A DNA stretch of 64,000 nucleotides from Arenicellales bacterium (GTDB taxonomy: Bacteria; Pseudomonadota; Gammaproteobacteria; Arenicellales; UBA868). Each line of letters begins with the position of its first letter. Position 1 is the first letter of the stretch. Below are positions 19,519-29,120 of this stretch, piece after piece. The translations under genes and the position numbers were made by a program. The DNA lies in the NCBI GenBank assembly GCA_030754035.1, contig JASMBC010000003.1:1-64000 (forward strand), read 5' to 3'. Under the pieces are notes generated by a model. The model was given only the letters and a program-made list of their open reading frames with translations. It did no database searches and had not been told where the DNA came from.

Positions 19519-20775
19519 TCAGTGTAACCTCGAGGTGATGCCTAGCGAAGCGGCGACCTCTATTGCGGCCCGCTCGCCGGTTATCTTGGCCCCGTGGCAG
19601 GTACAGAATTGGTTGGTTGATGTCGCCTCCCCGCAGAAGAACAACCGCTCGTTCAGCGGTCCGGCCAAGGCTGCTCGCTGGTGAAACTGCCCCGGGGCAC
19701 TGGCAGAATAGGCCCCGAGCACGTAGGGGTTACCCCGCCATGCCGACTGGCGGTCGCCCCTGACGTGCTTTGCCATATCATTGCCAAGGGCCTGGCACAG
19801 GCTGTCGATGACCGCTTGGCGGGAGGCCTCGGGCCCGGCCCGTTCGAGCCAATCGGCGTAGCGTCCAGCGACCATGCCGACCACGCAATCCTGCTGGTAG
19901 GGGCGCAGGGCCAAAGACATCGGCGGCAGTTCCCCGTGCTCAACCACAATGCGCTCGGGCAGATCATCGGCAAACAGGTGTCGGTCGATTTCCAGGCGAA
20001 TACGGTTGTAGTTACCCAGGGGCAATGCCGCGATGGCGGCCAGTTTCGATCCGGGCAGTTCCGGCATGAAGCGTATCTGCCCGGCTGCGAGCACGCCGGT
20101 GGATACCGCAACGATAATGCGGCTGGCCGTTAATGTTCCACGGACAGTCTCCACGGCAACACCCGCACCATCCCAGTGGATTTGCTGTACGGCAGTGTTC
20201 AATTGCACGGGAATACCGGCGGCCCAGCGTGTCACCAGTTCCCCATAACCATCGCTGACCGGCCAGTCTTCTTCAGTATCCTGATAGTTCAGGATATCGC
20301 CGATCGAGACCTGGTCGACCTCCGCGGACGTGTTGAGGGCAGTGAAATAATCGAGCACCGGCGTCCACGGACTGTCCCGGTCGATCGCCTCGAACACGGA
20401 TATGTCCTCGCCGCGCGACCAGGCAGCCGCCATGGCCACTTTATAATCTATTAACGCCTGCTCCAGAGTTGCAGCCTCTGCCACCGGCAACCAGCGCCCG
20501 CCCCGAACATAGCGGCCAGAAACGGCACGTTTTTGGTACCGGCAACCGAGTTGATCGGCAATAACCACGAATGGGTTGATGCTGGCCGAATGCAACCAGT
20601 GGCAGCCAAGATCAAACGGTGAGCCATCCCTCATCGTCTCGGTGTGGGCCCGGCCGCCGCTGCGACTGTCGGCCTCGAGCAGGGTGACACTGAGCCCCGC
20701 CTGCAGCAGTGAGCGGGTGGCAGCAAGTCCTGCCGCGCCGGCACCGACTACCGCCACGTCTACTTCAGCCACCAT
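19519..20775 (-). CDS. FAD-dependent amine oxidase
   Basis: DVAVVGAGAAGLAATRSLLQAGLSVTLLEADSRSGGRAHTE; C-terminal FFCGEATSTNQFCTCHGAKITGERAA. Confidence 0.88.
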   Translation of the reverse strand: MVAEVDVAVVGAGAAGLAATRSLLQAGLSVTLLEADSRSGGRAHTETMRDGSPFDLGCHWLHSASINPFVVIADQLGCRYQKRAVSGRYVRGGRWLPVAEAATLEQALIDYKVAMAAAWSRGEDISVFEAIDRDSPWTPVLDYFTALNTSAEVDQVSIGDILNYQDTEEDWPVSDGYGELVTRWAAGIPVQLNTAVQQIHWDGAGVAVETVRGTLTASRIIVAVSTGVLAAGQIRFMPELPGSKLAAIAALPLGNYNRIRLEIDRHLFADDLPERIVVEHGELPPMSLALRPYQQDCVVGMVAGRYADWLERAGPEASRQAVIDSLCQALGNDMAKHVRGDRQSAWRGNPYVLGAYSASAPGQFHQRAALAGPLNERLFFCGEATSTNQFCTCHGAKITGERAAIEVAASLGITSRLH

Positions 20776-20995
20776 AGCCCCCCGTGAATCCAGAGCAAAG
20801 GCGACAGTTTACATCGCGTTAACTACTACGGTCCTGCGCCGCAGCGCACACGGCTTCCCTTGCGCCGGCCTGACTCTGGCGAGGCGACGGGTCGCAGCGC
20901 TGGACAAAGGCCTCGGCCAGATCTAACCTGACACCGGGCAAGGTAAATCAATCAGCGACAAATCCTGGAGCCTGAATTTTCCGGCTCTATTTCAA

Positions 20996-23008
20996 GTGAA
21001 AAAAATACTCTACTTAATATTCAGCCTCAGCGTAACTGCTGGCGTCTTCTATTATCTGCTTTCCGAGATCTCGATTAGCGACGTCCTCAAACTTATCTCC
21101 AACGTAGACCGACATGGATTATTGTTGTTTGTTACCTGTTCCCTGGCAATGAGCTTTTTTATTACCTGGCGCTACAAATTACTGATTTCAGTTTCCGGTT
21201 TTAGCCCCAGTCCTGTTCTGCTTTTTCTCGTAGTTTTAGTCCGCAACTTGTTTGCCGACTTATTACCGGCCCGGATCGGCACCTTCGTCTATATTTATAT
21301 CGTTAATTCCAGGCTGGGCGTAGCCCTAAGCGCCGCAACCTCAAGTTTTGTACTAGCGACCCTGTTGGACATACTGGCGTTGATGATATTGCTGATTGTG
21401 CTGGTCGGCGTAGGGTTTGATGCGTTGCCTCCCGCTTATCTTCTTGCATTTGCCATTTTGATCGGCGGGATCATCTGGGTTGTGATCTACAACCTGCCCA
21501 GGTTACTTAACTGGCTGGTTCAGATATTGCCGAAGTCTCCCACGATGGAGAAATTAACAGTTCTGTTCAGTTCTATTGAGCGTGAGGTGACGGCTTCGAG
21601 ACAGGCTGGAGTTTTTACCCGTCTGATAGCGCTATCACTGCTCGTCCGAATAACCAAGTATGCCGCTCTTTACTTCTTTTTATACGCCCTGCTTCGACCA
21701 CTGGCATATACTTTCTCAGACCTGAATGTAAGCAAGGTGCTGGTCGGCCTGGTTGCGGCGGAATCTTCGGCAAGTCTCCCGGTATCCGGTATCGCCGGGT
21801 TTGGCGCCTACGAGGGAGTTTGGGCGTTCACTTTTGAATTTTTGGGATTTCCAGAAAAAATTGCCCAGTTGACTGCAATATCACACCACCTGTTCACCCA
21901 GTTGTATGGTTACAGCATTGGGGCACTGGCTCTTATGCTACTGCTGCTGCCTATTGCCAGCCGCGCCCGCGTAACCAGTGTGGCCAACTACAATGAAAGG
22001 GCGAGTTCTTTTTACTTGAAGGTCTCACTCAGCGTCGTGCTTCTGGCGCTCGTCTTAGCCGCTTTCCTGGGTAGCCTGCCAGCACAATCCGGCGCAAAGT
22101 CGCTCGATAATCATAACCCGGTTCTGCTATCCAAAAAAGAAAAGGCGGCGCTCGAAAATCTAGGCAGCAAACTACCCAGGCGGATACTTTTTGACTCCAA
22201 CCGCTCCGGGACTTTTGGCATTTACAGCATCAGAGTTGATGGCACTGAATTAATGACACTGGCAGACGGAAAACAGCACGAAATGTATCCAAGCGTATCG
22301 CCAGATGGCCGGTGGATCGTTTATGCCTCGGCCCGCTCTACCGCCCGCCATGCGCCAGCGGAAATCTGGATTATGGATATCAACGGTAACGGCAACAGAC
22401 TGGTCGCGGCGGATGGAACCTTCCCCAGTTTCAGCAGTACTGGCAATTCTATTTATTTTGAGCGCGATAGAAGCAAGGTAATGAGCGTCAAACTAGATGG
22501 CTCACAGATGAAAGAGATTTATCCCGCAAATACCAAACCGTTCAGAAACCATGCCGTGGTCAAGCCGCGCATCTCCCCGGACGGCACCATGGTTGCGTTT
22601 ACCTCCGATAGACGCGGACGCTGGAACGCCTGGTACGATCGTCTTGACGGCAGTTCCCCGGTGCACATAAGCAAAGGCTGCGAACCCAACTGGCACCCCA
22701 ATGGGAAAGAACTGGTTCTGGTGTTATCTCGTGCCAAAAATGCCAAAGCGAAGTCCGGCCTCTTTGACTACCATTTGGCCAGTAAAGCTATTTCGGTATC
22801 ACAGGATGACGGCCCGCCTTTTGGTCATGAATATTTTCCTGCACTAAGTAGTAACGGAAAGTTTCTGTTGTATAGTGCAGCGCCGGCTGATCAACATGAT
22901 CATTTCAGCGCTAACTATCAGATATACCTTAAGGATCTCGAATCAGGCACTACGACCCGGGTAACTTTCGACAACCATACTAATCGTTGGCCGACCCTGC
23001 TGCCTTAA
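20996..23008 (+). CDS. Fusion of flippase-like (LPG synthase TM/UPF0104-type) membrane domain with C-terminal TolB-like beta-propeller
   Basis: 670 aa from GTG 20996. Residues ~1-370 are polytopic with flippase-type motifs (RIGTFVYIYIVNSRLGV, VSGIAGFGAYEGVWAF); residues ~400-670 carry repeated TolB blades (SNRSGTFGIYSIRVDG, YPSVSPDGRWIVYAS, PRISPDGTMVAFTSDRRG). Confidence 0.8.
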   Translation: MKKILYLIFSLSVTAGVFYYLLSEISISDVLKLISNVDRHGLLLFVTCSLAMSFFITWRYKLLISVSGFSPSPVLLFLVVLVRNLFADLLPARIGTFVYIYIVNSRLGVALSAATSSFVLATLLDILALMILLIVLVGVGFDALPPAYLLAFAILIGGIIWVVIYNLPRLLNWLVQILPKSPTMEKLTVLFSSIEREVTASRQAGVFTRLIALSLLVRITKYAALYFFLYALLRPLAYTFSDLNVSKVLVGLVAAESSASLPVSGIAGFGAYEGVWAFTFEFLGFPEKIAQLTAISHHLFTQLYGYSIGALALMLLLLPIASRARVTSVANYNERASSFYLKVSLSVVLLALVLAAFLGSLPAQSGAKSLDNHNPVLLSKKEKAALENLGSKLPRRILFDSNRSGTFGIYSIRVDGTELMTLADGKQHEMYPSVSPDGRWIVYASARSTARHAPAEIWIMDINGNGNRLVAADGTFPSFSSTGNSIYFERDRSKVMSVKLDGSQMKEIYPANTKPFRNHAVVKPRISPDGTMVAFTSDRRGRWNAWYDRLDGSSPVHISKGCEPNWHPNGKELVLVLSRAKNAKAKSGLFDYHLASKAISVSQDDGPPFGHEYFPALSSNGKFLLYSAAPADQHDHFSANYQIYLKDLESGTTTRVTFDNHTNRWPTLLP

Positions 23009-23037
23009 CCTGCCCAAAGACAACAATTTAACCGGCG

Positions 23038-23622
23038 TCAGCCGGCAAGATCCTGCACCAGTGCCGCGCACACGGCATCGCTTAGAGCGGCCTCGTATCG
23101 ATAAGCCGCGTGATCGACACCAAAACGCAGATTCGTACCTGCCTTAAGTGCGGTAATCGCCTCCAGGGTGAGTTCGAAGCGCAGAAAGTGCACCGACGAG
23201 GTCTTCTCGAGCGTTTCCCGCTCAAGGTCTTCATTAGCGATCGGCGCCACCCGGCCCAGTTCGCCAATCTGCAGCCACAGCGCTCTTTCGATACCGATCA
23301 AGCGCGTCAGCGCCACTTTTCGTTCTTCAGCATCCGGGTACTCGATCATGCAGGTGGCTTTTAGGTTACTGCCATCGGGGATCAAGGGGTTGTAGGCGTC
23401 GAGCTCCTGCTGGATTTGCTCCGGCGCAAAAATCCGTTCGATTCTGAGCATCTCCTGCACCTGATATTGCATGGTCAGTGCATCTTCAAAGTACAGTGTG
23501 ATATTAGGCCCGATCGGTACCCGCCGACTGACCTTGTGCGCCGTCACCCGCGAACGGAATGACTCGCGCTCGGCCGCGTACTGCTCGAGCGTTAAAAGAT
23601 CATCACGAGTCAGTTTTTTCAT
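23038..23622 (-). CDS. DUF3501 family protein
   Basis: MKKLTRDDLLTLEQYAAERESFRSRVTAHKVSRRVPIGPNITLYFEDALTMQYQVQEMLRIER matches the DUF3501 family as remembered. Confidence 0.8.
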   Translation of the reverse strand: MKKLTRDDLLTLEQYAAERESFRSRVTAHKVSRRVPIGPNITLYFEDALTMQYQVQEMLRIERIFAPEQIQQELDAYNPLIPDGSNLKATCMIEYPDAEERKVALTRLIGIERALWLQIGELGRVAPIANEDLERETLEKTSSVHFLRFELTLEAITALKAGTNLRFGVDHAAYRYEAALSDAVCAALVQDLAG

Positions 23623-23636
23623 TTTTCCTCGATGAA

Positions 23637-24974
23637 TCAGATACCGTAAGCGGCGCGCAGCAGACTGACCGGGTGGGCCGGGGTACTGCCATCACCCAGA
23701 CCGTTAGCCAGGTGATGGCCCGCGATCGGGCAGTCACTGCCGTAATGATCTGGGCGGGCTTGTTCGATACGCTCGACCACCGGCCGGCCAATTTTCATTG
23801 CCTTGTCGAAAGTCTCAAGCTTAACCCCGTAAGTGCCATCGTGGCCCGAACAGCGCTCGATAACGGTGACTTCTGTTTGTGGCACCAGCGACAACAGGTC
23901 ACGGGTCTTGCGGCCGATGTTCTGCGCCCGCTGATGACAGGCTACATGGTAGGCCACCTTGCCAAGACTTTGCACAAATTCGATCTTGAGTTTTCCTTCT
24001 TTGTGACGGGCCAGCAGGTATTCGAAGGGGTCAAAAAATGCCGCCGCCACTTTCTTGACCTGCTCGTCGCCGGCAAAGAGCAGCGGCAGTTGTTGCTTGA
24101 ACAGCAGCACGCACGAAGGCACCAGCGCCAGGATATCCCAGCCGTCATCGACCAGGCGCGCCAGTTGCGGGATGTTCTGCTCTTTGGCCCGGGCAACTGA
24201 CTCGAGGTCCCCCAGTTCGAGCCGGGGCATACCGCAGCAGCGCTCCTGCTGGGGCACGGTGACTGGAATACCGTTGTGCTCGAGCACTGCAACCAGGTCT
24301 TCCCCGAGACCTGGTTCGTTGCGGTTGGCGTAACAGGTGGCGAACAGGGCGACCTTGCCGCGACTGCGCACGCCGGCCACGGCAACAGCTGGATCAAGGC
24401 CCCTCGGGCCAGCCAGGCGCCGGCGCAAAGGCCGGGATTGGTAACAGGGCAAGCGGGCGCCGGCATGGATACCCGCGACTTTTTCCAGCGCCTTGCGCAG
24501 CGGCCCGGAGCGGCTGGCCGCGTTGACCAGCACGGAGATGCCCGGGATACCAGCCACTGTGCCGACCAGGTCGGTGCTGGCCAGCAATTTGTCCCGCGTC
24601 CGGGCGCCGTGTTCCTTAAAACGCGCCGCCTTGGCCCGCAGCATCAATTGGGGAAAGTCGATATTCCACTCGTGCGGCGGCACGTACGGGCACTTGCTCA
24701 TGTAGCACAGGTCGCACAGATAACACTGGTCGACTACTTTCCAGTAATCTTTTTTGGCAACTCCGTCTACCTCCAGGGTCTCGGAGTTATCGGCCAGGTC
24801 AAACAGCGTGGGAAAACTGTCGCACAGCGACAGGCAACGCCGGCAACCGTGACAGTGGCCGAAAACGCGCTCGAGCTCGGCGTAAAGCTTGGCCCCGTCA
24901 TAGAAGTCCGGGTTGCGCCAGTCAAGCGGCTGCCGGGTGGGCGCCTCCAGGCTGCCTTCGCGCTGCACGCTCAT
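23637..24974 (-). CDS. Heterodisulfide-reductase/GlpC-like Fe-S oxidoreductase with CCG domains
   Basis: Two 4Fe-4S motifs [15 protein letters not shown] and [20 protein letters not shown]-type [12 protein letters not shown]. Start set at ATG 24974 (MSVQREG); the ORF can extend to 25034. Confidence 0.85.
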   Translation of the reverse strand: MSVQREGSLEAPTRQPLDWRNPDFYDGAKLYAELERVFGHCHGCRRCLSLCDSFPTLFDLADNSETLEVDGVAKKDYWKVVDQCYLCDLCYMSKCPYVPPHEWNIDFPQLMLRAKAARFKEHGARTRDKLLASTDLVGTVAGIPGISVLVNAASRSGPLRKALEKVAGIHAGARLPCYQSRPLRRRLAGPRGLDPAVAVAGVRSRGKVALFATCYANRNEPGLGEDLVAVLEHNGIPVTVPQQERCCGMPRLELGDLESVARAKEQNIPQLARLVDDGWDILALVPSCVLLFKQQLPLLFAGDEQVKKVAAAFFDPFEYLLARHKEGKLKIEFVQSLGKVAYHVACHQRAQNIGRKTRDLLSLVPQTEVTVIERCSGHDGTYGVKLETFDKAMKIGRPVVERIEQARPDHYGSDCPIAGHHLANGLGDGSTPAHPVSLLRAAYGI

Positions 24975-25030
24975 CGATCGGTTCCCGACAACAGCATAGG
25001 GAGGCGGCCAGGCCGCCTCCCGCTCAACGA

Positions 25031-25450
25031 TCAATCATCCAGCGTATCCAGGGCCTTCTGGAAACGGTTGGCGTGGGAGCGCTCGGCCTTGGCCAGAGTT
25101 TCGAACCAATCGGCGATCTCATCAAAACCCTCTTCCCGGGCAGTTTTGGTCATGCCCGGGTACATGTCGGTGTACTCGTGGGTCTCACCGGCAACGGCGG
25201 CTTTTAAGTTATCGGCGGTGGCGCCAATCGGCAGGCCGGTGGCCGGGTCGCCAGTTTGCTCGAGGTACTCGAGGTGGCCGTGGGCATGGCCGGTCTCGCC
25301 CTCGGCAGTAGAGCGGAAAACGGCAGCAACGTCGTTATAGCCCTCGACATCGGCTTTGGCGGCAAAGTACAGGTAACGGCGGTTGGCCTGGGACTCACCG
25401 GCAAACGCATCTTTTAAGTTCTGTTCGGTCTGGGTGTTTTTAAGTGACAT
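25031..25450 (-). CDS. Rubrerythrin family protein
   Basis: [56 protein letters not shown]: diiron ExxH ferritin-like motifs. Start ATG 25450. Confidence 0.9.
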   Translation of the reverse strand: MSLKNTQTEQNLKDAFAGESQANRRYLYFAAKADVEGYNDVAAVFRSTAEGETGHAHGHLEYLEQTGDPATGLPIGATADNLKAAVAGETHEYTDMYPGMTKTAREEGFDEIADWFETLAKAERSHANRFQKALDTLDD

Positions 25451-25587
25451 GGTCTCCTCCATGGGGTAATTGGTGATTTGAGGGCACGGCGCCGGCTGCA
25501 CGACCGGCGCACAAGGGTTACTGTAGGTGGAAACAAATAATATGTATAATCGTTTATTAATATTATTTTAATAGTTTTTTCCTATTA

Positions 25588-26520
25588 TTGATTATGAACG
25601 TGCGTGACCTCAAATACCTGGTGGCAGTGAGCGAAACCCTGCACTTCGGCCGTGCCGCCAGCCGCTGTTTCGTCAGCCAGCCGACCCTGTCCGGCCAGAT
25701 CCATAAACTGGAACAGGAGCTGGGGGTTACGCTGTTCGAGCGCACCAACCGCAGCGTCAACATCACGCCGGTGGGAGAGCACATCACCGCCTACGCCCGC
25801 CAGGTGCTCGAGCAAGTGGCAGCCATTCACACCCTGGCACAGGGGCACAAGGACCCCCTCGCCGGACCCTTGCGCGTGGGTGCCATCCACACTCTTAGCC
25901 CTTATCTGCTGCCGCTGTTCCTGACCGAGTTGCGCGAACGCCACCCGGAACTGTCGCTGGAACTGACCGAGGCGACCACCGACCAGCTGCTGGGGGGCCT
26001 GCGCGATCACAGCCTGGATGCCGCCTTGCTGGCCACACCGCCGGACCGCGACGACCTCGAGGCCATGGCGCTGTTCGCGGAGCCGTTCTGGCTGGCGCAC
26101 CCGCGTGACCATGCACTTTATACCCAGGACGACATTACCCTCAAGGACCTCAAGGGACTGGACGTGCTGCTGCTGTCGCAGGAGCACTGCCTGTCGGAGC
26201 AGGTGATGGCGGCCTGCCGCTTGACCGAGCGCCCCGACACCGGTCCGATCGCGGGCCTCAAGGCCTCGAGCCTGGAAACGCTGGTGCAACTGGTCGGCAT
26301 GGGCCTGGGTGTCACCCTGGTACCGGCACTGTCGGTCCACGCCGGGCGCCTTGCCACCGATCGGGTCATCCTGCGCCAGATACACATCCCGGGCGCAACC
26401 CGCCAGGTACGCCTGGTCTATCGGGCCAGCTTTCCACGCCAGCCGGCGCTCACGCTGTTTGCCGACATCATCCAGAAGGTGTTGCCAAATACCGTCAAAC
26501 TGGTTGCACTAAACGGCTAA
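25588..26520 (+). CDS. oxyR: OxyR-like LysR-family peroxide sensor
   Basis: LysR HTH (MNVRDLKYLVAVSETLHFGRAASRCFVSQPTLSGQIHKLEQELGVTLFERTNR) and a redox Cys pair with OxyR spacing, HCLSEQVMAAC. ORF begins at 25588; the first in-frame Met codon is there or at ATG 25594. Confidence 0.88.
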   Translation: MIMNVRDLKYLVAVSETLHFGRAASRCFVSQPTLSGQIHKLEQELGVTLFERTNRSVNITPVGEHITAYARQVLEQVAAIHTLAQGHKDPLAGPLRVGAIHTLSPYLLPLFLTELRERHPELSLELTEATTDQLLGGLRDHSLDAALLATPPDRDDLEAMALFAEPFWLAHPRDHALYTQDDITLKDLKGLDVLLLSQEHCLSEQVMAACRLTERPDTGPIAGLKASSLETLVQLVGMGLGVTLVPALSVHAGRLATDRVILRQIHIPGATRQVRLVYRASFPRQPALTLFADIIQKVLPNTVKLVALNG

Positions 26521-26668
26521 CTCTTACCTAACACTGATTGAAACCGTTTGCTCATGGCTGCGGCTGGGCGGCTTCCCCTTCGGGATTCCTACAAAAAATC
26601 TATCCCCCTTGTATGGGTTTTTCTATAAGCCGAAGACTTACGGATTTGGGTCAGCGGGGTGTTGGCAG

Positions 26669-26744
26669 CAACTGACCTGACGCCCCCACCAAATCCTCTG
26701 CTCTGGTTGCTTCTCGGTAACAGCAATTAAGATAGCGGTATGAA
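26669..26744 (+). repeat. Dispersed intergenic repeat, copy A
   Basis: GCCCCCACCAAATCCTCTGCTCTGGTTGCTTCTCGGTAACAGCAATTAAGATAGCGGTATGAA; near-identical to copy B. Confidence 0.85.
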
Positions 26745-26786
26745 ACTATTCAAAACTAACCGAAAAAATACCAACAAATATATCCC

Positions 26787-27353
26787 GTGGAACTTCAACT
26801 AATTACAAAGAGGTTAACCTTACGACCTCTTTCAATTAACGATGTGGGTCTGGCCATAGAGATGTTCACGGACGAGCAGGTAATGAAATATGCTGGAGGC
26901 ACAGTTGCAAAGGAGAAGATCATAGAAGAAATGGAGATGTGGACGCACCGTGGTGGTAATGGTTGCATTGGCGTATGGTGTATCTGTGATCGAACTACGG
27001 GAGAAAGTTTTGGCTCCACTGCCTTAACGCCGCTTCCAATAGATAAAGACGATACCGACTGGGAACAGGTGGTCGAAGACCAGTTACCAGATGGTGAGAT
27101 GGAGATTGGATATTTTCTGAAACGGACCGCTTGGGGAAACGGTTATGCGACAGAGGCTGTTGAACGCATATTGCGATTTGCATTTGAGGATTCTCCGCTT
27201 GAGGAGGTCGTGGCCGTTATCGACCCGAAAAACGAAAGTTCAAGGCGGGTGCTCGAAAAGACTGGGTTTTTAAGCACGGGGATTCGACGTGCTTATGGAG
27301 AAGACTTGCCGGGATTCCAGATTATTCGAGAGAATTGGTTGGGTAGGCAGTAA
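26787..27353 (+). CDS. GNAT family N-acetyltransferase (RimJ/RimL-like)
   Basis: LITKRLTLRPLSINDVGLAIEMF..., EIGYFLKRTAWGNGYATEAVERILRFAFE, NESSRRVLEKTGF. Confidence 0.9.
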   Translation: MELQLITKRLTLRPLSINDVGLAIEMFTDEQVMKYAGGTVAKEKIIEEMEMWTHRGGNGCIGVWCICDRTTGESFGSTALTPLPIDKDDTDWEQVVEDQLPDGEMEIGYFLKRTAWGNGYATEAVERILRFAFEDSPLEEVVAVIDPKNESSRRVLEKTGFLSTGIRRAYGEDLPGFQIIRENWLGRQ

Positions 27354-27425
27354 CTAACCTAACCTCCCCCACCAAATCCTCTGCTCTGGTTGCTTCTCGG
27401 TAACAGGAATAAAATAGCGGTATGA
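27351..27425 (+). repeat. Dispersed intergenic repeat, copy B
   Basis: CTAACCTAACCTCCCCCACCAAATCCTCTGCTCTGGTTGCTTCTCGGTAACAGGAATAAAATAGCGGTATGAA, starting at the GNAT stop codon. Confidence 0.85.
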
Positions 27426-27474
27426 AGCATCTGGGATTAAGCTAAGCCAATAAATTAGCTGTAACTATTTTCAA

Positions 27475-27909
27475 ATGTTTTGGAGATTAATAAATCCGCT
27501 TACCATAGCGATTGCAAAATCGCCTCTGCATTTCTTGATCAGTCAGAATCTTGTTGTATTGAATTTTGTAGGAATCAGAACTGGTAAAAACTATGCACTT
27601 CCAGTAAGTTATTTTGAGGAGCCAGAGGGAAAACTAAGTTGTGTAACAGATAGACGAAATATCTGGTGGAGGAATCTTCTTCAAACATCTAGCATCAAAA
27701 TTTTGTACAAAGGTAGACTAACTGATGCTCTAGTTACCGTTGAGCATGAGAATAATAGGATAATTGCCGATCAACTAGAAGCCCTTTGTTCACACAGCAG
27801 AATTGATGGATATTTTGCTAAAGTCGGTTATGAAAATGGCAAGCCAATACGAAAAGATATAGAGGAAGCCGCCTCAATAATGACTTTGATACAACTTTCT
27901 ATATATTGA
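27475..27909 (+). CDS. Small protein resembling deazaflavin (F420)-dependent nitroreductase family
   Basis: FVGIRTGKNYALPVSYFEEPEGKLSCVTDRRNIWWRNLLQTSSIKILYKGRL; Ddn-like pattern. Family assignment tentative. Confidence 0.55.
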   Translation: MFWRLINPLTIAIAKSPLHFLISQNLVVLNFVGIRTGKNYALPVSYFEEPEGKLSCVTDRRNIWWRNLLQTSSIKILYKGRLTDALVTVEHENNRIIADQLEALCSHSRIDGYFAKVGYENGKPIRKDIEEAASIMTLIQLSIY

Positions 27910-27945
27910 ACGTTTTGATCAAGGTTGCAGTTTTAGCGGGCTGTT

Positions 27946-27967
27946 GGGAATAAGATAGCGGTATGAA
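27946..27967 (+). repeat. Dispersed intergenic repeat, partial copy C (right end only)
   Basis: GGGAATAAGATAGCGGTATGAAG matches the right arm of copies A, B and F. Confidence 0.6.
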
Positions 27968-27995
27968 GTATCTGTTTGCCATATCTTGAGGAGAC

Positions 27996-28415
27996 ATGGA
28001 AATGAAAATCGATGGAGGTTGTTTGTGCACGAACGTCACCTATGAGGCAGAGGTGAACCCAGAGAGAGTTGTTATTTGTCATTGCACGGATTGCCAGACC
28101 CACTCTGGAACCGCATACGGGGTCGTTGTGGGCATCATTGACGAGTGCTTTCATCTATTGAGCGGCACCTTGAAGACCTACGAGAAAATTGCCGAAAGTG
28201 GAACGGTCAGAGCGCTCGCATTCTGCCCAGAGTGTGGCACCCGTATTTACGCAAAGACGGTTGGAGAGGGTTCATCCCTCTTCGGATTGCGCGTCGGAAC
28301 TGTACGCCAACGCGCTCAACTAATACCTAAAGCCCAAGTTTGGTGCCGATCAGCGCAAGAGTGGGTGGGCGACTTAACATCGATTCCAAAATACGAAAAA
28401 CAGCCAACATTGTAA
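27996..28415 (+). CDS. GFA/CENP-V family zinc-binding protein
   Basis: GGCLCTNVTYEAEV, VICHCTDCQTHSGTAYG, AFCPECGTRIYAKT: GFA cysteine pattern. Confidence 0.87.
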   Translation: MEMKIDGGCLCTNVTYEAEVNPERVVICHCTDCQTHSGTAYGVVVGIIDECFHLLSGTLKTYEKIAESGTVRALAFCPECGTRIYAKTVGEGSSLFGLRVGTVRQRAQLIPKAQVWCRSAQEWVGDLTSIPKYEKQPTL

Positions 28416-28450
28416 TAAGGCCAGCTCCTCACTAGCACAAGTGGTAACCG

Positions 28451-28509
28451 CTAACTAATCCAACCTCTCCACCAAATCCTCCGCTCTTAAGTGATAGGGT
28501 AGCGGTATG
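28451..28509 (+). repeat. Dispersed intergenic repeat, copy D (variant)
   Basis: CTAACTAATCCAACCTCTCCACCAAATCCTCCGCTCTTAAGTGATAGGGTAGCGGTATGG. Confidence 0.7.
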
Positions 28510-28562
28510 GCTTACGGAGCGGTGAGTTTGAAACGCACATTGGTAACAGTCAGGAGAAAATC

Positions 28563-28943
28563 ATGTCTCATCCTATAACTATAGAATATCTCGATGAAAT
28601 TTGTCAGGAATTTAACCGGCAAGACGTGGATGCGATTCTTTCCCACTTTGCCACAGACTGTGTCTGGCTGATGGCACGGGGTCCCAATTCACCGGAGGGC
28701 CGGCGCTGTGTCGGGAAAGAGGAGATTGGCACTGTTCTTAGAAAGCGCTACGTCGAGATTCCCGATATGCGCTGGGAAGAGATGCGCCATTGGGTATGTG
28801 ACGAAACCAAGGCCATTTCGGAATGGGTCGTACGCGGTACACCAGGAAGCGGAGAGGCATTTGAGTATCTTGGTTGTGATCTTTGGGAGTTTAAAGATGG
28901 CTTGGTGACTAAAAAGGACACCTACTGGAAATCTATTTCATAA
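28563..28943 (+). CDS. NTF2/SnoaL-like family protein
   Basis: 126 aa; EFNRQDVDAILSHFATDCVWLMARGPNSPEGRRCVGKEEIGTVLRKRY..., YLGCDLWEFKDGLVTKKDTYWK. Confidence 0.8.
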   Translation: MSHPITIEYLDEICQEFNRQDVDAILSHFATDCVWLMARGPNSPEGRRCVGKEEIGTVLRKRYVEIPDMRWEEMRHWVCDETKAISEWVVRGTPGSGEAFEYLGCDLWEFKDGLVTKKDTYWKSIS

Positions 28944-28970
28944 GGCCCGTGACAATGGAGTAGGCGTTAG

Positions 28971-29012
28971 TCTCCCCGCCAGATCCTGTGCTCTTAAATG
29001 CGCATAGCGCAT
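28971..29012 (+). repeat. Dispersed intergenic repeat, copy E (left arm)
   Basis: CTCCCCGCCAGATCCTGTGCTCTTAAATGCGCATAGCGC matches the left/centre of copies D and F. Confidence 0.55.
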
Positions 29013-29120
29013 CTGCCGTTACGCGTCTGATGGCTGCCATTTTGAAATCTCACTGTGCCAAAAGTATGCCAAGCGAGAGTTCTCGAGAAAGTTAGGCTGG
29101 CGCTTTGCACGTAGCCGGCT

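Noticed and set aside
24276-25340. 354-aa plus-strand ORF
   Set aside because: Antisense to the Fe-S oxidoreductase and rubrerythrin genes, with low-complexity GC-driven composition.
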